64,000 nucleotides of DNA from G965216695 sp965216695 (GCA_965216695.1 OZ244212.1:1674001-1738000); one strand, 5' to 3'. Counted from the first letter of the stretch, positions 8,858 through 18,889 are shown. The notes: a model not told the origin generated them from the sequence alone. Numbers and translations: made by a program.

Positions 8858-10213
8858 TCATCCACCGGCGACGGTCATCCCTTCCACGAGAATACTGGGC
8901 GCGCGAATATTGCCGCGCATATCCACGTCGGTGCCAATCTGCACAATGTCGTTCAGCATGTCCTTGAGGTTTCCCGCCACCGTGACTTCATGAACCGGGT
9001 AGGTGATCTCGCCCCCTTCGATCCAGAAGCCAGCCGCGCCGCGCGAGTAGTCACCCGTAACACCGTTTACGCCCTGACCCATCATCTCGGTAACGTAGAA
9101 GCCGGTGTCCATCATCTGCAGCAGCGCCTCGAAGCTCCGGGCATCACCATCGATGCAGACATTGTGGACGCCTCCTGCGTTACCCGTGGTTTCGAGCCCC
9201 AACTTGCGCGCCGAGTAGGCTGACAACACATAATTCGACACCACGCCGGATTCGAGAAATGGTTTCGGCGCAGTTGCGACGCCGTCGCCGTCGAACGCGG
9301 CACTTCCAGGCCACCCGGGACGCAGCGGTTCTTCCCTTAATGTCAGATGCGATGCCGCCACCCGCTCGGATAGTTTGTTCAGTAGAAACGACGCCTGACG
9401 GAACTGCGCGCCGCCGCTGATCGCACCCAGGTAATGGCTGACAAGCCCCCTTGCGAGCTGTGGGCAGAACAGCACCGGAAATCGCCCGGTAGGCGCTTTG
9501 CGCGGCGAGAGTTTGGCAAGCGTGCGCTCTGCTGCAACACGGCCCACGCTCGTGGCAGATTCGAGTCGCGCAGGGTCGCAATCACTGGTGTACCAGTAGT
9601 CCCTCTGCATGCCCGCCGCGTCCTCGGCGATCAACGTACAGCTCATGCCGTGACGGGTTGCCTTGTGTACCCCCAGAAATCCGTGTGAGTTGCCGTAAAC
9701 CCGGAACGAGCGTTGCGTATTAACGTGCGCGCCATCCGAGTTGACGAGCCGCTCGTCAACTTCGAGTCCGGCCGACTCGCATTCGATCGCGAGTCGCTCG
9801 GCTTGAGACGCATCCAACGGCCACGCGCGATACATCTCCAGGTCCGGCAGATCTACGGCCATGCGTTCAGCGTCCGCGAGTCCGCAAAATGGATCTTCCT
9901 CGGTATACCTCGCGATGTTCAGTGCTGCGCGCACAGTTTCCGCAATAGCCTCGCGCCGCCCGTCCGACGTGCTCGCGCTACCTTTGCGCAGCCCGTCGTA
10001 GACGGTAATACCGAAACCGCGGTCCTTGTTGTATTCCACCGTCTCTAGCGTGCCTTTCCGCGCGCTGACGGACAGACCGACGTCATCGGCCGCGGAAACC
10101 TCGGCCGCCGATGCACCCTGCCGCTCGGCCTCGCGCAGAATGTCCGTTACCAGTTCGCGCAGTTCGTTCTCCGGATCCGTGTCCGCGGCAACGATGTTGG
10201 CTTCCGTAGTCAT
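8858..10213 (-). CDS. pmbA: Metalloprotease-family protein PmbA/TldE
   Basis: TldE subunit of the TldD/TldE heterodimeric protease, which in E. coli matures microcin B17 and degrades CcdA. The 451-residue protein has the family fold with GxGVxx strands and the ending PSILVEGMTVAGG. As usual for TldE it lacks the zinc-binding HExxxH found in TldD. The frame continues upstream to 10408, but ATG at 10213 avoids overlap with the divergent darP and matches the family start. TldD is encoded nearby (10815-12257), so both subunits are present. Confidence 0.95.
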   Translation of the reverse strand: MTTEANIVAADTDPENELRELVTDILREAERQGASAAEVSAADDVGLSVSARKGTLETVEYNKDRGFGITVYDGLRKGSASTSDGRREAIAETVRAALNIARYTEEDPFCGLADAERMAVDLPDLEMYRAWPLDASQAERLAIECESAGLEVDERLVNSDGAHVNTQRSFRVYGNSHGFLGVHKATRHGMSCTLIAEDAAGMQRDYWYTSDCDPARLESATSVGRVAAERTLAKLSPRKAPTGRFPVLFCPQLARGLVSHYLGAISGGAQFRQASFLLNKLSERVAASHLTLREEPLRPGWPGSAAFDGDGVATAPKPFLESGVVSNYVLSAYSARKLGLETTGNAGGVHNVCIDGDARSFEALLQMMDTGFYVTEMMGQGVNGVTGDYSRGAAGFWIEGGEITYPVHEVTVAGNLKDMLNDIVQIGTDVDMRGNIRAPSILVEGMTVAGG

Positions 10214-10250
10214 GTTTCTCGCTTTACCCCTGATAAGTACAATACGTGCA

Positions 10251-10802
10251 ATGAGCACTGATCGGCCACATTCCGGTGCCGGTTCGGGTGAGAACGCCCC
10301 ACCCAGCAAAACGCAGCGGAAGAAACAGGCCACCGAACTGCAGCAACTCGGTCGAGCCCTGGCCGAACTCAGCACGGCCGAGCGCGCCACGCTCGATCTT
10401 CCGTCCAACCTCGCGCGCGCAATCGACGACTATCTGCGGTTCCCGTCGCACGGTGCAAAACGGCGGCAGTTGCAGTTCATCGGCCGACTGATGCGCAACG
10501 TCGACGCCGAACGATTGCAGGCAGCGTTAGACGACCTGGCCGGTACATCCGCCGCAGCTATCCACCGCCACGCGTCCGTCGAGCGCTGGCGCGAACGGCT
10601 GCTGGCCGAGGATGCCGCGCTTGAAGCCTATCTGGATGCGCATCCGGCCGCCGACCGACCTGCGCTACGTACGCTGATCCGTTCGACGCGGCAAGCCGAA
10701 GAAGGCGGCCACGAACAGCAGCGCAAGCATCTGGCGCGAAAGCTGTTCCGCCAATTGATGGAAAATGAAACGCGTACACCCGACCCGCCTGGCAGCGATT
10801 GA
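10251..10802 (+). CDS. darP: Ribosome-assembly protein DarP (YjgA family, DUF615)
   Basis: Late 50S-subunit biogenesis factor, 183 residues. The all-helical, Arg/Leu-rich sequence with SKTQRKKQATELQQLG near the N-terminus and RRQLQFIGRLMR in the middle is typical of YjgA. ATG 10251 is chosen over upstream in-frame codons because it starts just before the conserved region and leaves 37 bp to the divergent pmbA start. In E. coli yjgA and pmbA are also divergent neighbours. It converges with tldD, with 12 bp between the stop codons. Confidence 0.94.
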   Translation: MSTDRPHSGAGSGENAPPSKTQRKKQATELQQLGRALAELSTAERATLDLPSNLARAIDDYLRFPSHGAKRRQLQFIGRLMRNVDAERLQAALDDLAGTSAAAIHRHASVERWRERLLAEDAALEAYLDAHPAADRPALRTLIRSTRQAEEGGHEQQRKHLARKLFRQLMENETRTPDPPGSD

Positions 10803-10814
10803 GATCACCTGTTC

Positions 10815-12257
10815 TCACGCCTGTGTGCCACCGACCGTGATCTCGTCCACTTTCAACGTCGGCTGGCCGACACCCACCGGTACCGATTGTCCGTCTTTGC
10901 CGCAAACGCCGACACCTCCGTCGAGCGCCAGATCGTCCCCCACCATGGAAATCCGGTTCATTACATCCGGGCCGTTACCGATCAGCGTAGCGCCTCGAAT
11001 TGGCGCACCGATTCGACCATTCTCGATGAGGTAGGCCTCGGTTGTAGAAAACACGAAGCGGCCCGACGTGATGTCAACCTGTCCACCACCGAAGTTTGCC
11101 GCATAGATGCCCTTCTTGACGCTTTCGAGGATCTCGTCCCGTGTGTGCGGACCCGGCTGCATGAAGGTATTCGTCATCCGCGGCAGCGGTAGATGCGCAT
11201 AGGACTGGCGTCGACCATTTCCCGTCGGCGCCACATTCATCAGGCGCGCGTTCATCTTGTCCTGCATATAGCCCTTCAAGATGCCGTTTTCGATGAGAAC
11301 CGTCGGCCCCGTCGGCGTACCCTCGTCGTCCACGGTCAGCGATCCACGACGCTGCTGCATCGACCCGTCATCGACAACGGTGCATAGTTTCGACGCCACC
11401 TGCTGACCGACGCGGCCCGAAAACGCAGAGCTGCCCTTACGGTTGAAATCGCCCTCCAATCCGTGCCCCACGGCCTCATGCAGCAGGACACCTGGCCAGC
11501 CGGAACCCAGCACCACCGTCATGGCACCCGCGGGCGCATCCACCGCATCGAGATTGACCATGGCGTTGCGAACCGCTTCATCGGCAAGCGCAAACCCGAA
11601 CGTGTCGTTGGCGTAGTCACCGATCAGGCCCCGACCACCGCCGCCGGCAAACCCCCGCTCTCGGCGACCACCACGATCTACGATTACCGACACGTCCAAT
11701 CGGCACAACGGCCGTACGTCAGCGCTCATCGTCCCGTCACTCGCCATCACCAGCATACTTTCGTGACTTGCACTCAACCGCACCGTCACCTCTGTGACGC
11801 ACGGATCGAGTGATCGCGTGTATCGATCAATCCGCTGCAGGAGTTCCACTTTTGCCGTGTCCGCCAGCCCGGCGATCGGATCGTCGGATCCATACATAGT
11901 CACAGCGGACGGCGTCGACCAGGCCGGCGTAACTGCACTCTGGCCCGACCTTGCGATGGATCGCGCCGCATCCGTCGCGTGTTCGAGCGCATCGATTCGG
12001 ATGTCCTCGGCATACGCAAAACCCGTTTTTTCTCCATGCAACGCGCGCACGCCGACCCCCCGGTCGACGCTGAAGGCCCCGTCTTTGACAATTCCGTCCT
12101 CCAGAGACCAGGACTGCGCGCGCTGGTGCTGAAAAAAGACTTCGCCCACATCCACACCCCGGGCGACGAGCCGTCCGATCAATCGCTCCACATCCGATTG
12201 TTCGATTCCCGCCGGCTGCCACAGTTGAGATTGCGCCGATTCGATAATGTCGTTCAT
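10815..12257 (-). CDS. tldD: Zinc metalloprotease TldD
   Basis: Catalytic subunit of the TldD/TldE protease. The zinc motif HEAVGH is at residues 260-265, followed by GLEGDFNRK; a downstream Cys-containing strand completes the site in characterised proteins. 480 residues, ending EITVGGTQA. It lies downstream of yhdP on the same strand, as in E. coli. The 81 bp between yhdP and tldD hold a short tandem repeat. Confidence 0.96.
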   Translation of the reverse strand: MNDIIESAQSQLWQPAGIEQSDVERLIGRLVARGVDVGEVFFQHQRAQSWSLEDGIVKDGAFSVDRGVGVRALHGEKTGFAYAEDIRIDALEHATDAARSIARSGQSAVTPAWSTPSAVTMYGSDDPIAGLADTAKVELLQRIDRYTRSLDPCVTEVTVRLSASHESMLVMASDGTMSADVRPLCRLDVSVIVDRGGRRERGFAGGGGRGLIGDYANDTFGFALADEAVRNAMVNLDAVDAPAGAMTVVLGSGWPGVLLHEAVGHGLEGDFNRKGSSAFSGRVGQQVASKLCTVVDDGSMQQRRGSLTVDDEGTPTGPTVLIENGILKGYMQDKMNARLMNVAPTGNGRRQSYAHLPLPRMTNTFMQPGPHTRDEILESVKKGIYAANFGGGQVDITSGRFVFSTTEAYLIENGRIGAPIRGATLIGNGPDVMNRISMVGDDLALDGGVGVCGKDGQSVPVGVGQPTLKVDEITVGGTQA

Positions 12258-12269
12258 CCGTTCCCTATG

Positions 12270-12335
12270 TCCGTTCGCACCGTAGGTGCGGGATCCGTTC
12301 GCACCGTAAGTGCGGGATCCGTTCGCGCCGTTGGT
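12270..12335 (+). repeat. 24-bp tandem repeat, about 2.7 copies
   Basis: The unit beginning TCCGTTCGCACCGTA occurs at 12270-12293 and 12294-12317 with one mismatch (gtaGgtgc versus gtaAgtgc), and a third partial diverged copy begins at 12318. It lies wholly in the 81-bp spacer between the yhdP stop and the tldD start. Each unit contains a small GCAC-CGTAxG-GTGC-like inverted repeat, so it could fold in the mRNA. Function unknown. Confidence 0.85.
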
Positions 12336-12338
12336 CCG

Positions 12339-15300
12339 CTACTCCGCCGCTCGGCTGAGTTGCAACGCATCTTCTTCCGACTGCTGGGCCGTGCTGTCCT
12401 CTGCCCCTTCCAACGATTCCCGCGTATCAACTCCCTCATCGGCAGAGATGCCGGTATCGGTCTCGCCTGGTTCCGGGTCGTCTCCGGAGACCGGTGTTTC
12501 CGACCCGCTGACCGGAGGCACCTCGCTCATCTTGTTGTCGAATACGCTCAACAATTCTACCTGCGGATCTTCGAGTGTTCCCGTAACCGAATACTTGGCG
12601 CTCGAGAACTGCTCCAGCGGCTTGCGCAAGACACGTTCGCCAAGCAGCACCGACAGCCCCGCAATTGGGTTCGCCAGCGCAACGTAAGTAGCGTACCAGG
12701 GCAATCCGCTGCTTACCGGGAGGGTAAGAATCATTTCGTTGTGCAAGGACTCGTCGTTCAGATTGACGTCTCCGTGCAGCCGCATCTTGCTACCGGTGCC
12801 GTGGACCTCCATCGGCCGCGTAAACCGCAGAAGTCCTTCGTCCAGAGAAAACGCGGCTTCGAGATGTTCGAAGCTGACCCCTTTTCCTGTTACGTCCGAA
12901 AAGTCGAAGTTGATGCGCCGAGTAATTGCGGAAAAATTGAGCAGCGAGAAGATCTTCGTCGCGTTGTTACCCTGAGCCGCTTCCGCGAAGTAGCCTTCCT
13001 CCGCATTGACCTCGGCGTTGCCAACCAGCCGCAGCATATCGACGTTCACCGGTGAACCGGGCCAGACGAGCTGCCCCGCGAGGGTGGCGCTTTTGGTCAC
13101 CACACTCGGGGCATAGCCCCAATGCGGCAAGACGTCTGCCAGATTGGTCGCAACGACCGCCCCGGAGAACGACGAATGGTTGGTACCGCCGTGCCAGAAC
13201 ACTCCGGCTTCGGACGCAATGTGCAGATCACGAAAGCGTGCTTCGAGGCCGCCGAACCGCACCCCTTCAGGGAGCGGCATGATCCGAAAACGCCAGCTCC
13301 CGAAGTCGTCTTCGTCCACGTAGATCTTGTCGATGTTGACCGTCGCGGCCGGCAGCAGTTCGATCATCTCCACCGAGAAAGGATCCTCTGCAGCTTCTCC
13401 CGGCGGAGGCTCCGGTGCAGCGGGCACTCTTATGTGCGCCAGGTCGACCGCCATCAGCGTATCGGGGGTCACGCTCGCGTCACCGTCCAGATTGTCTCCA
13501 AGCACCGCCAGGTCGAATGCGTCCGGTCCGGCAAACGTGCCATTGATTCGTGAATCCGGAAACACGACCTCGGAAATCGAAAACTCACGAATAACGAAAT
13601 CCTGAAACCGGAAGGGCGCTGGCATCGGCGCCGAGTCTGCACCGCCGATCCAGTTACTGAGTTCGAACCGATCGAGCGAACCGACGATCAGAATATCGCC
13701 CGAGCCGCGACGCCACGCGGGGGCGTCGCGATAGACGCCGATGGCGCCGGACGTCAGAACGTCATCTACTGCCAGCTCCACATGCAGAGGGCCGGACCTC
13801 AGGTCCAGAAAGTTGTGCGTTTCGTTGAAGTGAACTACGGCCAGCGTGTTGCGCGGTACGTCTGCGCGTTTGCGCAACTCGCCGGGAAAATCCAACCCCA
13901 GACCTACGAGGTTCGAGCGCACGGTCATGTGTGGTTCGGACGCACTCGACGACGTGCCTGACGCTACCGGAAGCACCAGTTCCGCCGCAAAGTCGAACTC
14001 ACCCGATGCGAGCCCGATGTCGGCCACATCCAGCACCTCGAACAGATCCACGTGATCGCCGCGACCCCGAATCTCGATCGCAATGGCATCCGGCGTCGGC
14101 ACCACGCGCATCTGCGCCGGACGTTCGAACAGTTGCGCCGATAGCGTGTCAGACGCAAGCCAGTGTGGCGAACGGAACGAACCCTCGCCGGACATCGCCG
14201 CAAGCTCGATTCGATACTCCGGCATGGCCAGGTCTAGCGCAGCGGTCGAGAAGTGCATGTCCACATGCACCGACTCTCCCGACACATCCGCCTCCAACGG
14301 GACCAGCAATCGCCCCTGCATCTGCAGATTACCTACCGCGGACCAGTCTGCAGAGACGAAAGGCAACTGTTGGTGCAACGGCGAATTGACGACGTAGTGC
14401 AACGCCGCCGAACCCGGCACTTGGGTATCGAAATCCACCGTGATTCGCTTCGCCGAGTCATCCACATCGACCACGGCGTCTTCGAAACGAATGTCGAGTG
14501 TCCGTCCCGAGGAAACGTCCGCGTGAACGCGCTGCCCCGCCACGTGAAAGGTTGCATTCACCTGGTCGACAGGCGGCCAGTCGGGATGATACTGAACGCT
14601 CACGCCATCAGCCCGACTCACGAGCTCCGCGCGCCGCGAAAAGTCGTTGGGGGACGTTACGACTGCACCTTGATACGCAAAGCCGACGGAACGAGCCTCG
14701 CCACCCTGAGGCGCGGTCTTCAGCCAGTTCAGCAAGGCTTCATTCAATCGGTGGGGCGCAAACAGCTTCGCATCAGCGATACCCACGCGGTCGACGGCCG
14801 CGCGAATGAACAGATGCTGTGACGCCGGGTCCGGTTCCCGGCTTAAGCCGAATGCTCCCTGAGCGGCAGACGCGCCCTGCGGCAACGCAAGCGACAAGTC
14901 CAGCTGTTGACCCGTGAGGCCGAACGAGCCTGCGTCGAACCAGCCTTCCAGGTGCGCGTCGATGGCAGCAAGTTGCCAACCCGAATCAAACACGTCCGGA
15001 AACGCAATGTATGCATCCGTGCCCAGAACACGAACCGCAATCTGATCGATCGTGCCGTACAGCGACCCTTTGCCACCGACCAGATGAGGTACGCCTTTGT
15101 ACGGCGAGATATTCAGGCTCTCGAAGTCGGCCGCGTACCCGGGCAAGCCGTCGGCGTGGCGCAAAAATGCGCGAACGTTGCGCAATTGCCCGGCGGGGTC
15201 GAGCCCATTGAGCCAGTCCGAAAGTTGCGGATCGAGCCGCGCCGCACCCAGGAACTCGGTCGCATCGGCGACATCCAGCGTCTGGGCTGCAACCCATGTG

Positions 15301-16196
15301 ACCGCAGCGTCCCGGCGGACGGTGACTACAGGCAGCGTAAACGACGTACTGCCAGCATCGAATTGCAGATTCCGGGCCAACAGCGCGATGCCATCGCCCA
15401 CGTTGCCGGATACTGCAAACGCCACATCCACCGGAACCTTGGCAGGACGCGTAACGCGTGCCTTGGCAATCGTCCCGGATACGTGCATCGCATCGCTGTC
15501 GCCGCTGATGTCGACGCGCGCGGCGAGCAGTTCCAAACCGAGGCTGGACAAGCCGCCGGGTTCCAGTTTGAAATCCTGCGCGGCGAACGTGCCGCGAGCT
15601 GCCCCGTCCACCGACTCGTCATAACCAAAGGTGAACGCACCGCCTTCGGTATCGCGCAACCGACCCCGAATGCTATGCGCACCCAGACGATTCTGCCCCT
15701 GCAGCTCGGCACGCACCTGCTGCCGCTGGTCGGATTCGCCGCCGACCTCAAGGCGCGCGGACACGGATATCTGATCGCTGTGTGTAAGCGTTGTGCTCCA
15801 GTCGCGATCGCCGGGAGGAAGACCGGCAAACTGCAGCCCACCGTCGGGCAGCGCACGAACGCCTATCCAGCCATCGGCAACCCGCAGGTCGCGAAAGACC
15901 GGCGCACGGCGCACGAGCGACTCCAGCGTATCGAGTTCCACGCGCACACCCGTCAGCACCCCATCCGGCAACGTGACCGATTCAAGCCGAACGACTGGGT
16001 TGAACCAACGCCAGGAACCTCTTACACCTCGAATCTGCACGCCCTCTGGCAGGCGTGATGCGACCAGCGGCGTGTCTTCGGAAAGCCCATGCATCGTGAC
16101 CCGGCCGACCGTCGAGGCAACAGCAACAACGCACACGAGCGCCGTCAGGAGCCGAAATGCCGTCTTCAGCACCGCGTAAGCCACCGCTGAAACCAC
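12339..16196 (-). CDS. yhdP: YhdP family AsmA-like phospholipid transporter
   Basis: Very large (1285 residues) inner-membrane-anchored periplasmic protein of the AsmA-like family; in E. coli YhdP takes part in phospholipid movement to the outer membrane. It has an N-terminal membrane anchor (residues about 5-28), the DUF3971 region, long repeating beta-strand segments, and a C-terminal AsmA_2-like domain containing KIFSLLNFSAITRRINFDF. The tail beyond about residue 1240 is acidic and low complexity. Gene order yhdP-rng-maf-mre is conserved with E. coli. Open frames on the opposite strand here are shadows. Confidence 0.94.
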   Translation of the reverse strand: MVSAVAYAVLKTAFRLLTALVCVVAVASTVGRVTMHGLSEDTPLVASRLPEGVQIRGVRGSWRWFNPVVRLESVTLPDGVLTGVRVELDTLESLVRRAPVFRDLRVADGWIGVRALPDGGLQFAGLPPGDRDWSTTLTHSDQISVSARLEVGGESDQRQQVRAELQGQNRLGAHSIRGRLRDTEGGAFTFGYDESVDGAARGTFAAQDFKLEPGGLSSLGLELLAARVDISGDSDAMHVSGTIAKARVTRPAKVPVDVAFAVSGNVGDGIALLARNLQFDAGSTSFTLPVVTVRRDAAVTWVAAQTLDVADATEFLGAARLDPQLSDWLNGLDPAGQLRNVRAFLRHADGLPGYAADFESLNISPYKGVPHLVGGKGSLYGTIDQIAVRVLGTDAYIAFPDVFDSGWQLAAIDAHLEGWFDAGSFGLTGQQLDLSLALPQGASAAQGAFGLSREPDPASQHLFIRAAVDRVGIADAKLFAPHRLNEALLNWLKTAPQGGEARSVGFAYQGAVVTSPNDFSRRAELVSRADGVSVQYHPDWPPVDQVNATFHVAGQRVHADVSSGRTLDIRFEDAVVDVDDSAKRITVDFDTQVPGSAALHYVVNSPLHQQLPFVSADWSAVGNLQMQGRLLVPLEADVSGESVHVDMHFSTAALDLAMPEYRIELAAMSGEGSFRSPHWLASDTLSAQLFERPAQMRVVPTPDAIAIEIRGRGDHVDLFEVLDVADIGLASGEFDFAAELVLPVASGTSSSASEPHMTVRSNLVGLGLDFPGELRKRADVPRNTLAVVHFNETHNFLDLRSGPLHVELAVDDVLTSGAIGVYRDAPAWRRGSGDILIVGSLDRFELSNWIGGADSAPMPAPFRFQDFVIREFSISEVVFPDSRINGTFAGPDAFDLAVLGDNLDGDASVTPDTLMAVDLAHIRVPAAPEPPPGEAAEDPFSVEMIELLPAATVNIDKIYVDEDDFGSWRFRIMPLPEGVRFGGLEARFRDLHIASEAGVFWHGGTNHSSFSGAVVATNLADVLPHWGYAPSVVTKSATLAGQLVWPGSPVNVDMLRLVGNAEVNAEEGYFAEAAQGNNATKIFSLLNFSAITRRINFDFSDVTGKGVSFEHLEAAFSLDEGLLRFTRPMEVHGTGSKMRLHGDVNLNDESLHNEMILTLPVSSGLPWYATYVALANPIAGLSVLLGERVLRKPLEQFSSAKYSVTGTLEDPQVELLSVFDNKMSEVPPVSGSETPVSGDDPEPGETDTGISADEGVDTRESLEGAEDSTAQQSEEDALQLSRAAE

Positions 16197-16281
16197 TGTT
16201 GCTGTACATCAACCATATCCAGGGCCTGTTCCAACTGCCCTACTTTCAGACCACGGCAGCTGCATAAAACTCCGTGGGTAC

Positions 16282-17778
16282 TCAGCGTTCGGCGCCCTCG
16301 ACGAGCATCAGATCGAATTGCCCGGGGCGGCAGCTCGGCTCCACCTGAATCCGGATCTCGCGCCCCACCATCTGCGCCAACTCATCCAGAAACTGTGCAT
16401 CTTCGTCGAGCAACCGGTCCACAACGCCTTCTGAGGTACGAATCAGATACTCGCCCACCGCTGGCTTGTCTGCGCAGCGACGTTCAGCATCACGCATCAC
16501 CGCACGAAAGATCTCGATGCAGGTTGTGTTAGAGCTCGGCACGCGCCCGGCCCCGTCGCAGCCCGCACAGGGCTCGCACAATTGCTGCACGAGGCTCTCT
16601 CGCGTTCGCTTACGGCTCATCTGTATCAGGCCGAAGGACGAAAACGGCTCGATGCGTGTACGAGCCGGATCGTTTTCCGTTGCTTTCTCCAGCGCGCGCA
16701 GCACCTGGCGCCGATGCTCCTCAACTTCCATGTCAATGAAGTCGATCACGATCAGTCCGCCGAGATTGCGCAACCGCAACTGCCGCGGGATGGCCCCCGC
16801 AGCCTCAAGGTTAGTGCGAAAAACTGTCTCTTCGAGATCGCGGACACCAAGGTACGCGCCGGTATTTACGTCGATCGTCGTCATCGCCTCGGTCTGCTCG
16901 ATCACGAGGGATCCGCCGGACTTCAACGGCACGTGTTTGCCAAGGGCCCGACGAATCTCTTTATCGATACCCCGGGCCGCAAACGCGGACGTCCGCCCCG
17001 TGTCGAGCACGACCCTGTCGGCAAGTTCCGGAACAAATTCATTCACGAAACGCATCACCCGCTCATGGGTCGTCCGGTCGTCCACGCGGATTTCTGTCAA
17101 CTCGGCACTCACGAGATCGCGAATCACACGGATCTGCATCGGCAGTTCGCCATACACCAGCGCCGGCACACCCGCGTGTCGCCGCTTCTCCATCACCCGA
17201 TCCCACAGCCGGCTCAGAAACCGCGCATCCGCCGTGAGCGTTTCCTCATCAAGTCCCTCGGCGGCCGTCCGGGCAATGAAGCCGGTCGGCATCGCGAGCG
17301 ACTCTCTCACTCGTTCGATCGTCTGCTTCAGCCGGTCCCGCTCACCGTCCTCGTCAATCCGTTGGGAAACACCCACATGATCGTTGAACGGCATCAGCAC
17401 GAGGTACCTCGACGGCAGCGCAATCTGACTCGTCAGCCGCGCTCCCTTGGTCGAAATCGGATCTTTCAGGATCTGGACCATGAGTTCCTGACCCGGGTGC
17501 AGCAATGACCGGATATCCGGACGTACATCGCCGTCGTCGGGCCGGAACCGCGTGTCAGAGAGATCGTTGACGTGCAGAAAGCCCGGCCGTTCCAGGCCCA
17601 CATCGACGAACGCCGCCTGCATACCGGGCACCACGCGGTCAACCCGGCCAACGTAGATGTTCCCGGTCACGGTCGCGTAGTCCGACCTCGCAAAGTGGAC
17701 CTCCTGCACGCTACCGTCCACCAGCAACGCCAGGCGTGTCTCGAACGACGTGGCGCTGATCAGTACTTCTTCGGTCAT
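16282..17778 (-). CDS. rng: Ribonuclease G
   Basis: Endoribonuclease acting in 16S rRNA 5' maturation and mRNA decay. The S1 domain lies near residues 30-125 (GNIYVGRVDRVVPGMQAAFVD), the catalytic Asp residues are in TTIDVNTGAY and VIDFIDM, and the Cys pair of the zinc link is in CEPCAGC. 498 residues, close to E. coli RNase G and without the long RNase E tail. I start at ATG 17778 (MTEEVLI), which overlaps the maf stop as ATGA; the frame stays open further upstream. Confidence 0.96.
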   Translation of the reverse strand: MTEEVLISATSFETRLALLVDGSVQEVHFARSDYATVTGNIYVGRVDRVVPGMQAAFVDVGLERPGFLHVNDLSDTRFRPDDGDVRPDIRSLLHPGQELMVQILKDPISTKGARLTSQIALPSRYLVLMPFNDHVGVSQRIDEDGERDRLKQTIERVRESLAMPTGFIARTAAEGLDEETLTADARFLSRLWDRVMEKRRHAGVPALVYGELPMQIRVIRDLVSAELTEIRVDDRTTHERVMRFVNEFVPELADRVVLDTGRTSAFAARGIDKEIRRALGKHVPLKSGGSLVIEQTEAMTTIDVNTGAYLGVRDLEETVFRTNLEAAGAIPRQLRLRNLGGLIVIDFIDMEVEEHRRQVLRALEKATENDPARTRIEPFSSFGLIQMSRKRTRESLVQQLCEPCAGCDGAGRVPSSNTTCIEIFRAVMRDAERRCADKPAVGEYLIRTSEGVVDRLLDEDAQFLDELAQMVGREIRIQVEPSCRPGQFDLMLVEGAER

Positions 17779-18398
17779 CGCGGTGTCGAGTGTCCCGGGT
17801 GCATACGATTGTGCCACGTATCCCACCCCGCAGCGCACAACAGATGCTCCGTTTCGGCAAGCGGCAGACCAACAACCCCGGAATAGCTGCCTTCGAGGCG
17901 GCTCACGAACATTCCGGCCAGGCCCTGAATTGCGTATCCGCCCGCCTTGTCACGCCCCTCCGCCAGGTTCGTGTACGCGACGATCTCGGAAGCGTCGATT
18001 GCGCGGAAGGTTACCGTGGAGCGGACCACCGTGGTTTGGGCGTCCGAGTCCGAACGCGCGCATACGGCGGTGAGCACGAGGTGCGAGCGCCCCGACAACG
18101 CCTCAAGCATCGACCGGTGGTCGTGCACGTCAAGCGGCTTGCCAAGAATGCGCGCATCCAGCACCACCACCGTATCCGCGCCCAGCGTCAGCCAACCGGG
18201 CTCGTGCACAGCGGCACTCTTGCTTATTGCAAGACGCTTGACGTAATCATCGGCCGACTCCGATCGTCCAACGGTCTCGTCCACGTGCGGGGCCCGCACC
18301 GAGAATTCGAAACCAAGCTGCGTCAGCAGTTCCGCGCGCCGAGGTGACGACGAGCCGAGTACGAGCGGAACGCCCGAAAGTTGCTCCGGCGCGGTCAC
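17775..18398 (-). CDS. maf: Maf/YhdE-type nucleoside triphosphate pyrophosphatase
   Basis: Hydrolyses non-canonical or dTTP/UTP nucleotides to monophosphates. Motifs: LGSSSPRRAELL at the N-terminus, GADTVVVLD with the catalytic Asp, and YAIQGLAG plus SYSGVVGLPL near the C-terminus, which is the YhdE type. 207 residues. It overlaps rng downstream and mreD upstream by 4 nt each, so it is translationally tied to the mre-rng unit. Confidence 0.95.
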   Translation of the reverse strand: MTAPEQLSGVPLVLGSSSPRRAELLTQLGFEFSVRAPHVDETVGRSESADDYVKRLAISKSAAVHEPGWLTLGADTVVVLDARILGKPLDVHDHRSMLEALSGRSHLVLTAVCARSDSDAQTTVVRSTVTFRAIDASEIVAYTNLAEGRDKAGGYAIQGLAGMFVSRLEGSYSGVVGLPLAETEHLLCAAGWDTWHNRMHPGHSTPR

Positions 18399-18889
18399 TC
18401 CACCCGGTACCGGAGTTTCAGGTTCTGCAGAAACACGAACAGAAACGGCCAGATAACGGCGCTGATCAACGCAGGCAGCACTACCAGCGGTGTCCAGGGT
18501 CGGCCTTCGAGCGAATTGTGTAGAAACATCCGGATCAGTTCACCGGCAAGCACCAGCAGAAACACGACCCCCGCCTGCTGTAATACCGAGTACATAAGCA
18601 ACCGCTCATGAAACCGCCAGCCAACGTATGTGATTGACGCGAACAACAGTCCGTTGGTGCCGAGGACATCGCCAACGAGTACATCCGCAAAAAAGCCCAG
18701 CCCCCAGGCGATGATAAGGCCCACCCGTCCCGGCAGCTCGATCACCCAGAAAAACAGTATCATCATCAGCCAAGCGGGACGCAGCCACCCCAGCCACGAC
18801 GGCCAATCGGCCGGCAGGCTGAGAATTGCCAACCACATCGATACGATAACGCTCAACGCAATCAGCCAACCGCCGTTGCCCGGATTCAT
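18395..18889 (-). CDS. mreD: Rod shape-determining protein MreD
   Basis: Integral membrane protein of the elongasome, 164 residues with about five to six hydrophobic helices. Typical features are the paired Pro-Trp-rich helix LPADWPSWLGWLRPAWLMMILFFW region near residues 25-50 and the central GLGFFADVLVGDVLGTNGLL. It overlaps mreC by 4 nt and maf by 4 nt. Confidence 0.95.
   Translation of the reverse strand: MNPGNGGWLIALSVIVSMWLAILSLPADWPSWLGWLRPAWLMMILFFWVIELPGRVGLIIAWGLGFFADVLVGDVLGTNGLLFASITYVGWRFHERLLMYSVLQQAGVVFLLVLAGELIRMFLHNSLEGRPWTPLVVLPALISAVIWPFLFVFLQNLKLRYRVE

Noticed and set aside
11979..13055. 358-residue open frame on plus
   Set aside because: Lies opposite the tldD start, the tandem repeat and the yhdP end; no recognisable protein features.
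14907..16058. 383-residue open frame on plus opposite yhdP
   Set aside because: Arg/Pro/His-rich composition typical of an antisense shadow; yhdP on minus has a clear family match over the whole span.
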